A stretch of DNA of 7,161 bases. It comes from an uncultured Ruminococcus sp. GTDB taxonomy: Bacteria > Bacillota > Clostridia > Oscillospirales > CAG-272. The DNA is taken from positions 1 through 7,161 of the forward strand of contig CACYWX010000180.1 in the NCBI GenBank assembly GCA_902778205.1, written 5' to 3'. Below are positions 1 to 5,693 of the stretch, piece after piece. Every line of letters starts with the position of its first letter. Position 1 is the stretch's first letter. The notes beneath the pieces are model-generated. The model saw nothing but the letters and a program-made list of their open reading frames with translations. It searched no databases and was not told the origin of the DNA. The position numbers and the translations under genes were made by a program.

Positions 1-22
1 CTTCAAGGGAGTTCCTCTTTTG

Positions 23-54
23 GTTCTTTTCTCCTCGATAAAGGAGAAAAGAAC
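23..54. repeat. Perfect 12-bp inverted repeat (hairpin)
   Basis: GTTCTTTTCTCC (23-34) pairs exactly with GGAGAAAAGAAC (43-54) around the 8-nt loop TCGATAAA. Neither side is followed by a convincing T run, so it is not a classic terminator. It may be part of a further intergenic repeat or an RNA stability element. The rest of 1-105 shows no gene or clear promoter. Confidence 0.7.
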
Positions 55-105
55 AACGTTCACCTTGATTGTGCGAGTATTTGAGCGGATTGCTATAAAA
101 ATCCG

Positions 106-330
106 ACTTCATGAGTTTTGAACGCTTCATGCAGGAGGCGAATCGTCTTGCAATGAGCGCGCGTACAATAACTCTGATAAGGTTGGATGGCTATATTGGT
201 GTGAAGAAGTTTCAGCTTTACTCTATTGGTTCAGCCTGTCCTTTTTCCCAAATTGAAGTTCTTTACCAGGCATTTATGCCTGGGGCTTTACTCCGAAAGA
301 AAGCCGCGTTTCCTCTTTTAGAATGAGATT
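106..330. repeat. Intergenic composite direct repeat, long copy
   Basis: Same two blocks as the copy at 471-629, here separated by a 74-nt unique spacer (180-253). Block B contains a perfect inverted repeat, CCAGGCAT-TT-ATGCCTGG (266-283). A 71-codon plus-strand frame (111-326) runs through the copy, but the equivalent of codon 8 is a stop in the other copy and most other differences change the amino acid, so coding is not supported. The two copies lie in the same orientation with a 365-nt offset for block A. Confidence 0.85.
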
Positions 331-386
331 TGTTTGATTCAAAGTGAATTTCGCATCGGGTTGAGAAAAGTATCATACCGGCAAAA

Positions 387-439
387 AAGGACCTGACGCG
401 GGATCTCCCAAAACGGGAAGCGAACCGCGGCAGGTCCTT
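387..439. terminator. Strong bidirectional intrinsic terminator
   Basis: AAGGACCTG (387-395) pairs with CAGGTCCTT (431-439). After one mismatch, CGCGG (397-401) pairs with CCGCG (425-429), and an inner TCCC/GGGA stem (406-409 with 415-418) caps it. On the minus strand the second arm is followed by a run of six T, which fits termination of the kinase operon about 195 nt after its stop. On the plus strand it is followed by GTTTTTATA, so it could also stop transcripts coming from the left. It sits between the two repeat copies and belongs to neither. Confidence 0.88.
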
Positions 440-470
440 GTTTTTATACTATTCTCAGTCTAAAAGGCTA

Positions 471-629
471 ACTTCATGGGTTTTGAACGCTTCATGTAGG
501 AGGCGAATCGCCTTGCGATGAGCTCGCGTACAATAACTCTGATATCCCCCCATGAAGTTCTTTGCCAGGCATTTATGCCTGTGGCTTTACTCCGAAAGAA
601 AGCCGCGCTTTCCCTTTTTGCTTGAGATT
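471..629. repeat. Intergenic composite direct repeat, short copy
   Basis: Block A (471-544) matches 106-179 at 69 of 74 positions without gaps. Block B (553-629) matches 254-330 at 69 of 77 positions. Only 8 nt separate the blocks here, against 74 in the other copy. Block B contains the inverted repeat CAGGCAT-TT-ATGCCTG (566-581), and block A contains GGCGAATCGCC. The copy begins about 4 nt after the kinase stop codon and would lie in the 3' untranslated region of that transcript. There are no terminal inverted repeats and no transposase, so this looks like a dispersed intergenic repeat rather than a recognisable insertion sequence. Confidence 0.85.
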
Positions 630-633
630 AGTA

Positions 634-1506
634 TTATAGGCTTTTCTTCACCCCGGCGGAGGCGTACCGGACGGCCTGATTCAGCACGAAGGGCCATGGG
701 AGGCAGGTCCGGTAAGCCCGGGCGTACCAGTGGGACAGGTACAGGCAGGCCAATGTATGGAAGGGACGGGACTTTTCGGGCTCCCGGTTCTCCAAAAGGA
801 GGGAGAGCTCCTCCTCCAGCGGCAGGGGACCCCGGGCGGGTCTCTGCCAGTCCAGCACCACGGTTCTCTCCCCCTGACGGATCAGATTGTCCGCCTTCAG
901 GTCCCCGTGGAGCAGTCCCACCGGCGCATCCCAGCACGCCGCGGCCTCCTTCCCGATCCAGCGCCGGACCGAGGTCTCCGCCTCAGGATCCAGTCCTCCC
1001 TGCCGCAGAACGGGCAGATCCGCTTCCAGATCCTCCGCGGGCTTCTCCGGCGCGCTCCAGTCCGTAAAGACCGGCGCGGAGTCTCCGAACGCCCGGTTCA
1101 CGGCGCGGACAATCTCCCGCACACGGGTCCGGATGGAGTTTTCGTCGAGGCCCTTCCAATCCTCCGCCTCCCCGTCCTCAAAGGACAGGATCAGCCAGCC
1201 GGTGTCCTCCGCGCCGCCCTCTCCCAGCCGCTCCGGAAGACGGATCATGCCCCGCTCCCGGTCCGGGATTCCCTTTGTGAAGCGGTAAAACGCCCCCTCC
1301 ACCGAGGTCACGGTCCGCTGGCTCTTGACGATGCGCCGGGGAGAGCCGGGCAGGTCCGGGAACTCCGCCAGCTCCACCCGGGACAGGGGCCATTCGTGGA
1401 GCACGCGCCGGGTGAACGCCGCATCCGCTCCCTCCGGCAAAAATCCCGGGATCCGGAGCAGGTCCCCGTCCTCCGGCAATGTCAGAAGTCCCTGCCGCAC
1501 GCTCAT
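634..1506 (-). CDS. Aminoglycoside phosphotransferase/choline kinase-fold protein, substrate unknown
   Basis: A predicted 290-residue cytoplasmic small-molecule kinase. The C-terminal lobe has the APH catalytic loop LLHGDLKADNLI (198-209), with catalytic D202 and metal-coordinating N207, then a beta strand ending in VVLDWQ (216-221), where D219 corresponds to the magnesium-binding Asp. In the N-terminal lobe, the strand RRIVKSQRT (57-65) and EGAFYRFTKG (70-79) fit the nucleotide-binding sheet; K61 is a candidate ATP-binding lysine, less certain. A hydrophobic stretch, LILSFEDGEAEDW (105-117), fits the hinge. Length is normal for the family, which includes antibiotic, choline, homoserine, thiamine and sugar kinases. 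The motifs do not tell the substrate, and a resistance role should not be assumed. The start is set by GGAGGT 6 nt upstream. It is tightly coupled to the lipoprotein gene (14-nt gap) and is the last gene of the unit. Its stop lies 5 nt from an intergenic repeat copy. Confidence 0.87.
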   Translation of the reverse strand: MSVRQGLLTLPEDGDLLRIPGFLPEGADAAFTRRVLHEWPLSRVELAEFPDLPGSPRRIVKSQRTVTSVEGAFYRFTKGIPDRERGMIRLPERLGEGGAEDTGWLILSFEDGEAEDWKGLDENSIRTRVREIVRAVNRAFGDSAPVFTDWSAPEKPAEDLEADLPVLRQGGLDPEAETSVRRWIGKEAAACWDAPVGLLHGDLKADNLIRQGERTVVLDWQRPARGPLPLEEELSLLLENREPEKSRPFHTLACLYLSHWYARAYRTCLPWPFVLNQAVRYASAGVKKSL

Positions 1507-1512
1507 ATCCGC

Positions 1513-1518
1513 ACCTCC
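1513..1518 (-). promoter_or_regulatory. Shine-Dalgarno site for the phosphotransferase-like kinase
   Basis: GGAGGT lies 6 nt before the ATG at 1504-1506, inside the 14-nt gap after the lipoprotein stop. It fixes the kinase start although the same frame stays open far upstream, to about 2445, inside the lipoprotein gene. Confidence 0.85.
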
Positions 1519-1520
1519 GC

Positions 1521-3674
1521 TTATCTCGCCGCGATGATTTCGTAGTTTTCCTCGTAGAATTCGTAAGTCAGGGACGGATCCACGCTCCGCTCCCAGAACA
1601 CATCCTCCGCGTCGGCCAGGGACCGGAACGCCCGCCTCAGGCACGCGCAGAGATACCCCGCCTTCTTCCTCACGGCGTCGGAGCGGAAGGATTCGGGCAG
1701 CTCCTCCGGGGCGCAGGTGGCCAGATACTCGAAGATCCGGGCCCGGTCCTCCGTCGGATAGGTGGTGGAATAGCCGTCCACGAAGTAAATGGAGTCGATG
1801 CTCACGGAATCGTCCCCGTTCCAGACCCGCGGATCGTCGCTGCCCAGCGTGACGCCGCTCTCGTCCGTGTAGACGAAGTGGTACTCGAAGTCCGGCGGGT
1901 TCAAATCGATCCAGTAGCAGAACACGTCCGTATCCACATCCGTGCGCCCGTCGTTCTGCCACCAGCTGTCGTGCATGTTCCACATGGCGTTTTCCGCGAT
2001 ATGGAGGAACTCGTGGGCCACGGTCTGCGTCAGTCCGCCCTGCAGGATGTCCAGCACCATGATCTGATACCCGTCCATGGGCGTCACGAAGGCCGTTGCG
2101 TCGCTGATGGAGTCCCGGTTTCCCGGCTCCGGAATGATCTTCCCCGTCAGGCACACGTCGATGGTGGAGCTCCATTCCGTCAGCTCCCGGATATACCCGG
2201 GCGGGCAGTTGTCGAAAAACGCCGTCAGGCTTCTCAGGGCCTCCAGCTGCTTTGCAGGATCCGTCACCACCTGCACCGCGTAGCCGTACAGATAGCGCAC
2301 CGCCTCGTTGCCCACATAGACCGAGACGCCGGTTTCCTCGTAGATGCGCTCGATTTCCCTCCGGATCTCCGCTTCCTGCGACCGGCTCAGGGTGGGATAC
2401 CGGTCCGCGGGGGAGGGATCGGGCGAATCCGCGTCTTGTCCCCATTCGCCCCAGAAGAGCCGGGGCAGGGATCCCTCGTTCTCGTACAGGATGGCGATGA
2501 GGCCGTCCTCCGCCTCACCCATTCCGCTGATGTAATCCCAGGGATGCTGTTTCTCCACGGTGAGCACTCCTTCGGTCCGGAGGATCCCCGCGTCCACGGC
2601 CGTGACCGCGATGAAGGCGTCCTCCGAATGCTCGAAGTAAAGCCGCGCCTCTTCCCCGCCGTCCCAGTCGGGCCAGAGAAGCCAGCTGTCCTCCGGGAGG
2701 GTCAGGCTCACCTCCGCCAGCTCCGCGCCGGGACGGTGGAGGGTGATCGCCCCGGTTTTATAGTCGTGCATGACGATGCTGTCCCCGGCCTGCTGAAGGT
2801 CCACGCCCTCGGGCAGATCAAACAGGGCGGCCTCTCCGGTCCCGCTGTCGATCAGGCCATATCCCTGACGCCAGCCGTCCTCGTCCTCGTGGTCGAAGGA
2901 GGCGGTCAGCATGCCGTCCGACGCCGCGCCCAGGAGCCAGAAGCCGGTAAAGCCCTGCGGCAGGGACACCTCCGTCTCCGTCAAAAGGACCCCGCCGTCC
3001 CCGGGATCCGCCGGGCTGACGAACACCAGCCGTCCATGGTCCGAATGCCTCATGACCGCTCTTCCGCCGCCGAGAGTCAGGACGCTTGACTGAAAGGCGT
3101 CGGACCAGGAGGCGCTGCCGATTACCGTCAGGTTTTCCGGATCCAGCCGGAAGATCCGCTCCTCCTCCGACAGGATCACATACGGCTCCCCGTTCAGGCA
3201 GAAGACACCCATGTATCCGTACCCGCCCGCCCCGGAGGATACGCCCGGGTCCGCCTCCTTCACGGCCATGGCCGCGGGATCCACCACGGCGCAGCGGAAG
3301 GAGGAGGAATCCGCGCTCATTCCGGCCGCGAAGATCAGCCCGCCGTCCATGGGACAGATGGTCCGGGGCTGGAAGGACAGGGCCTTGATCACCCAGCCGT
3401 CTCCCCGCTTCTCCCGGAAATCCGCCTCGTCGTACCGCACCCATTCGAGGGGCTCGTCCTCCGGCTTCTGCGGCTCGGGCTCCGGGGGATCGGTCTCCGG
3501 CGGGTCCGTTTCCGGCGGCTCCGGAAGGTCCGGCGGCTCCGTTTCGCAGGGACCGTCCGGGGCATCCGGTTCCAGCGGCTCGATGCGGATCCCGCCGAAG
3601 GAACAGCTCAGACAGGACAGGCACAGCAAAAGCGCCGCGCAGACAGCGGTTCCTCTCCGTACAGCTCGATTCAC
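1521..3674 (-). CDS. Exported probable lipoprotein with C-terminal HExxH zinc-metallopeptidase-like domain
   Basis: A predicted 717-residue surface protein starting at GTG. Residues 1-24 form a signal peptide: basic NRAVRRG, a hydrophobic core AVCAALLLCL, then SCLSC. C21 or C24 could be the lipidated cysteine, but the residue at -3 is Cys rather than Leu, so the lipobox is imperfect. A Pro/Glu/Asp-rich spacer (about 42-75, PPETDPPETDPPEPEP) would hold the protein off the membrane. Residues about 78-410 are rich in short beta-like stretches with Gly/Asp turns (for example GGLIFAAG, EPYVILSEEERIFRLDPENL), compatible with a beta-propeller. After a linker (412-428), the C-terminal domain has HEFLH (554-558), the zincin motif with two zinc-binding histidines and catalytic E555. 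E642 in YPTEDRARIFEYL is a plausible third ligand. Y635 precedes E642 by seven residues, as in ATLF/PPEP-type peptidases, but the distance from HExxH (88 residues) is longer than in those. It resembles uncharacterised gut Firmicute zinc peptidases. The substrate is unknown. The kinase gene follows after 14 nt. Confidence 0.85.
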   Translation of the reverse strand: MNRAVRRGTAVCAALLLCLSCLSCSFGGIRIEPLEPDAPDGPCETEPPDLPEPPETDPPETDPPEPEPQKPEDEPLEWVRYDEADFREKRGDGWVIKALSFQPRTICPMDGGLIFAAGMSADSSSFRCAVVDPAAMAVKEADPGVSSGAGGYGYMGVFCLNGEPYVILSEEERIFRLDPENLTVIGSASWSDAFQSSVLTLGGGRAVMRHSDHGRLVFVSPADPGDGGVLLTETEVSLPQGFTGFWLLGAASDGMLTASFDHEDEDGWRQGYGLIDSGTGEAALFDLPEGVDLQQAGDSIVMHDYKTGAITLHRPGAELAEVSLTLPEDSWLLWPDWDGGEEARLYFEHSEDAFIAVTAVDAGILRTEGVLTVEKQHPWDYISGMGEAEDGLIAILYENEGSLPRLFWGEWGQDADSPDPSPADRYPTLSRSQEAEIRREIERIYEETGVSVYVGNEAVRYLYGYAVQVVTDPAKQLEALRSLTAFFDNCPPGYIRELTEWSSTIDVCLTGKIIPEPGNRDSISDATAFVTPMDGYQIMVLDILQGGLTQTVAHEFLHIAENAMWNMHDSWWQNDGRTDVDTDVFCYWIDLNPPDFEYHFVYTDESGVTLGSDDPRVWNGDDSVSIDSIYFVDGYSTTYPTEDRARIFEYLATCAPEELPESFRSDAVRKKAGYLCACLRRAFRSLADAEDVFWERSVDPSLTYEFYEENYEIIAAR
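3471..3536 (-). repeat. In-gene tandem repeat encoding a Pro/Glu/Thr/Asp spacer
   Basis: Degenerate 15-nt units encode the repeated peptide PPETD (residues 53-62), with flanking PPDLPE and PPEPEP. Such low-complexity spacers commonly sit between a lipid anchor and a folded extracellular domain. Repeat number could vary between strains through slippage; this is inference. Confidence 0.6.
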
Positions 3675-3680
3675 AGGCTC

Positions 3681-3687
3681 CCTCCTT
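3681..3687 (-). promoter_or_regulatory. Shine-Dalgarno site supporting a GTG start for the lipoprotein
   Basis: AAGGAGG lies 6 nt before the GTG at 3672-3674. No ATG occurs in this frame until residue 109, and starting there would remove the signal peptide, so the GTG start is well supported. Confidence 0.82.
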
Positions 3688-3720
3688 CCCTTTCCGGTTC
3701 CGTCCGGCCCGGCGGCGTTC

Positions 3721-4041
3721 TCACTGCAGGAAAAACCACGCCAGGACCACGATGGCGATCAGGACCAGAAAGACCGGTCCGAACACCATGAGGGCCGACA
3801 GGATCAGGGCGGGGAGATCTCCCTTTTCCAGCTTGATCTGATCGTCCCGGTGAAACGCTTCGGCCTTTTCCTCCGGCGTCATGTCATCCGGCAGCTCCGG
3901 AGCGCGGTTTTCCGCGTCCTTCTCCGGATCGGCAGGCGTTTCTCCCTGCTTTTCGGAGTCCGCCGGGGCCTTCTGACTTTCCAGATACCGCCGGTTCCGC
4001 TCCTTCATGACGTCCATGGCGCGCTTCGTTTTATTCCACAT
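3721..4041 (-). CDS. Small protein with one C-terminal membrane segment, function unknown
   Basis: I do not recognise a family. The predicted 106-residue protein has a basic N-terminus (WNKTKRAMDVMKERNRRYL, 2-20) and a charged, low-complexity middle rich in Glu, Asp, Lys and Pro (about 21-74) that is probably disordered. A single hydrophobic segment (about 76-105, LPALILSALMVFGPVFLVLI and onward) ends at the C-terminus. There is no signal peptide. The positive-inside rule predicts the N-terminal part stays in the cytoplasm, giving a tail-anchored-like topology. The ATG start was chosen over an upstream in-frame TTG because AGGAGG sits 6 nt before it. The gene lies 74 nt after oppF, across the hairpin, and 46 nt before the lipoprotein gene, so it may head a three-gene unit. 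The role is unknown; clean operon spacing and a sensible membrane segment support it as a real gene. Confidence 0.78.
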   Translation of the reverse strand: MWNKTKRAMDVMKERNRRYLESQKAPADSEKQGETPADPEKDAENRAPELPDDMTPEEKAEAFHRDDQIKLEKGDLPALILSALMVFGPVFLVLIAIVVLAWFFLQ

Positions 4042-4047
4042 GTCGTT

Positions 4048-4053
4048 CCTCCT
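4048..4053 (-). promoter_or_regulatory. Shine-Dalgarno site deciding the start of the small membrane protein
   Basis: AGGAGG lies 6 nt before the ATG at 4039-4041. It decides between this ATG and a TTG in the same frame at 4063-4065, which would add eight residues but has no comparable site and lies upstream of this one. Confidence 0.8.
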
Positions 4054-4069
4054 GTTGTAAACCAAACAG

Positions 4070-4103
4070 AAGCGGGGGAACGGCGAAACACCCTCCCCCG
4101 CTT
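4070..4103 (-). terminator. Probable intrinsic terminator or attenuator after oppF
   Basis: A perfect 10-bp inverted repeat, AAGCGGGGGA (4070-4079) with TCCCCCGCTT (4094-4103), closes a 14-nt loop just 12 nt after the oppF stop. On the minus strand the second arm runs into CTGTTTGGTTT, a T-rich but broken tract, so termination may be partial. Partial read-through would let the next three genes be expressed from the opp promoter at a lower level. An alternative short hairpin, CCGC-GAAA-GCGG (4098-4109), shares bases with the first arm and cannot form at the same time. Confidence 0.6.
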
Positions 4104-4115
4104 TCGCGGAACTGT

Positions 4116-5693
4116 TCAGTTCTTTTTGATCTCTTTATTGGCCGGCTCCGCCACGGTGCGGTCGTCGTAGGGCTCCAGCATATGATGGCAGGCCACGAAG
4201 TGGTTCGGGCGCACTTCCTTCATTTCCGGGGTGATCTGCGTGCAGACCTCGGTGCAGTACTTGCAGCGGGTATGGAACTTACAGCCCTTCGGCGGGTTCA
4301 CCGGGGACGGGATGTCGCCCTCCAGGATGACCAGCTCCCGGTTGTCGTCCACGTTGGTGGTGGGAATCGCCGACAGCAGGGCCTCGGTGTAGGGGTGCAG
4401 GGGATGGTCGAACAGCTCCTGGGAATCGGAGAGCTCCACCATATTGCCCAGATACATGACGCCGATGCGGTCGGAGATATACTTCACCACGGACAGGTCG
4501 TGGGTGATGAACAGGTAGGTCAGGTTGTTCTTTTCCTTCAGGTCCTGCAGAAGGTTGATGATCTGGGACTGAATGGACACGTCCAGCGCGGACACCGCCT
4601 CGTCGCAGATGACGAACTTCGGGTTCGTGGACAGGGCGCGGGCGATGCCGATTCTCTGCCGCTGGCCGCCGGAGAACTGGTGCGGATACCGGTGGATGAA
4701 GTACGGCGCGAGACCGCACATCTCCATGGTCTTCTGGACCTGCTCCTTCATGCGGGGGCTGTTCTTCTGATACAGGCCGTGGGCGGTCATGCCCTCGCCG
4801 ATGATCTGGCCCACCGTCATACGGGGGTTCAGGGAGGAATAGGGGTCCTGGAAGATGAGCTGGAGGTCGGAGCGGAGGTTCCGCATTTCCTCGGTGGTCA
4901 GCCGGGCCAGGTCGATGCCGGTGTCCCGGTACTGCTCGTACTCCTGAAACGCGGCGTCGTTCCGGTACTGGTCCCGCAGGGTCTGGACGGCGGCATGGGC
5001 CTGCTCCAGCATCTTCCGGTTTTCGTCGATCTTGCGCCGGACCTCGTCCGCCTTTGCCTTCGCCGCGTCGATCTTCTCCTTCGAGCCCTTTCCGTTTGCC
5101 AGGGCGTATTCCGCGTCGGCCACTTTGCTGTCGGCCTCGGTCTGCTTTTTATCCAGCTTCACGCGGACCTGAGCCAGCTTCTCCACGTTCATGAAGGCTT
5201 CCTGGATCTTCGCCACGGCGGCTGGATCCTCCACGGTCATGAAGCCGCCGAAGATGTTGGCGATGTTCGAGAAGGCGGCGTCCGCATCGTGTCTCGCCTG
5301 ACGGAGCGCTTCGTTCTTTTCGTGGAGTTCGTCGCCCTTCGCGTTTTTGAACGCCTCTTCCGCGGCGTCGCGCTTCGCCTCCAGCGTTTTCAGCTTTGCC
5401 TTCAGCTTGGGCAGGTTTTTGATGGTGTCGCGGACGTACTTGGGGGCCACCTCGTCCAGGGAGCGGCCGTAGTACATGGTGAGGCCGTCGGTCTGCTTGT
5501 AGAGCTCGAGGACTGTGCGTCCGAAGGTGGACTTGCCGCATCCGGATTCGCCCACCAGGCCCAGGGTCTCGCCCTCGTAGATATTGATGTCGATGCCGTC
5601 GTTGGCCTTGACGTACATGCCCTTCTGCTTGAGGGGGAAGTACTGCTTCAGGTTGGTGATCTTCAGAAGGATCTTTTTCTCATTTGATGCCAT
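4116..5693 (-). CDS. oppF: Oligopeptide ABC transporter ATP-binding protein OppF/DppF with a long coiled-coil insertion
   Basis: Second ATPase of the importer, pairing with OppD. It has all catalytic motifs: Walker A GESGCGKS (48-55), Q-loop Q282 in LIFQDPYSSLNPRM, signature FSGGQRQR (340-347), Walker B FVICDE (360-365) and H398 in FITHDLS. The C-terminal peptide-transporter extension has C471, C477, C484 and C502 in the same spacing as OppD, with an extra C480. At 525 residues it is about 200 longer than a usual OppF of roughly 320. The excess sits between Walker A and the Q-loop, at about residues 74-258, and is Lys/Glu/Ala-rich and mostly helical in appearance. The reading frame is intact throughout, so this is an insertion rather than a fusion artefact. 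The ATG start has the perfect site AAGGAGGT (5702-5709), 8 nt upstream and inside the end of oppD, which fits translational coupling. It is the last gene before a hairpin terminator candidate. Confidence 0.95.
   Translation of the reverse strand: MASNEKKILLKITNLKQYFPLKQKGMYVKANDGIDINIYEGETLGLVGESGCGKSTFGRTVLELYKQTDGLTMYYGRSLDEVAPKYVRDTIKNLPKLKAKLKTLEAKRDAAEEAFKNAKGDELHEKNEALRQARHDADAAFSNIANIFGGFMTVEDPAAVAKIQEAFMNVEKLAQVRVKLDKKQTEADSKVADAEYALANGKGSKEKIDAAKAKADEVRRKIDENRKMLEQAHAAVQTLRDQYRNDAAFQEYEQYRDTGIDLARLTTEEMRNLRSDLQLIFQDPYSSLNPRMTVGQIIGEGMTAHGLYQKNSPRMKEQVQKTMEMCGLAPYFIHRYPHQFSGGQRQRIGIARALSTNPKFVICDEAVSALDVSIQSQIINLLQDLKEKNNLTYLFITHDLSVVKYISDRIGVMYLGNMVELSDSQELFDHPLHPYTEALLSAIPTTNVDDNRELVILEGDIPSPVNPPKGCKFHTRCKYCTEVCTQITPEMKEVRPNHFVACHHMLEPYDDRTVAEPANKEIKKN

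Noticed and set aside
111..326. Plus-strand 71-residue open frame in the intergenic region
   Set aside because: It lies entirely within the repeat; the second copy has a stop at codon 8, most other differences change the amino acid, and the AGGAGG in the repeat is too far from the nearest downstream ATG.
387..439. tRNA, riboswitch or T-box leader
   Set aside because: It is a single long hairpin with T runs, no cloverleaf and no downstream gene in the right orientation.
106..629. CRISPR array or miniature transposable element
   Set aside because: There are only two repeat copies, with long diverged blocks and unequal spacers. No terminal inverted repeats, target duplications or cas/transposase genes are seen.
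634..1506. Aminoglycoside resistance gene
   Set aside because: The motifs are shared by the whole kinase superfamily and nothing points to antibiotic binding; the context is a chromosomal operon with no mobile element.
634..2445. Kinase frame extended upstream to a 603-residue protein
   Set aside because: The extension overlaps the lipoprotein gene in another frame and has an Arg/Gly-rich shadow composition. The ATG at 1506 has a good Shine-Dalgarno site and starts a normal-length kinase.
1479..3089. Long plus-strand open frame (536 codons) opposite the lipoprotein gene
   Set aside because: G+C-rich codon bias on the minus strand leaves the opposite frame open. The translation is rich in Arg, His, Val and Gly without domains, and the minus-strand gene has a signal peptide, a zincin motif and a ribosome binding site.
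4042..4065. Upstream TTG start for the small membrane protein
   Set aside because: It lacks a suitably placed Shine-Dalgarno site, whereas the ATG at 4041 has AGGAGG 6 nt upstream.
4182..5687. Long plus-strand open frame (501 codons) opposite oppF
   Set aside because: It is a low-complexity Val/Leu/His/Gly/Asp-rich shadow of a clear ABC ATPase on the other strand.
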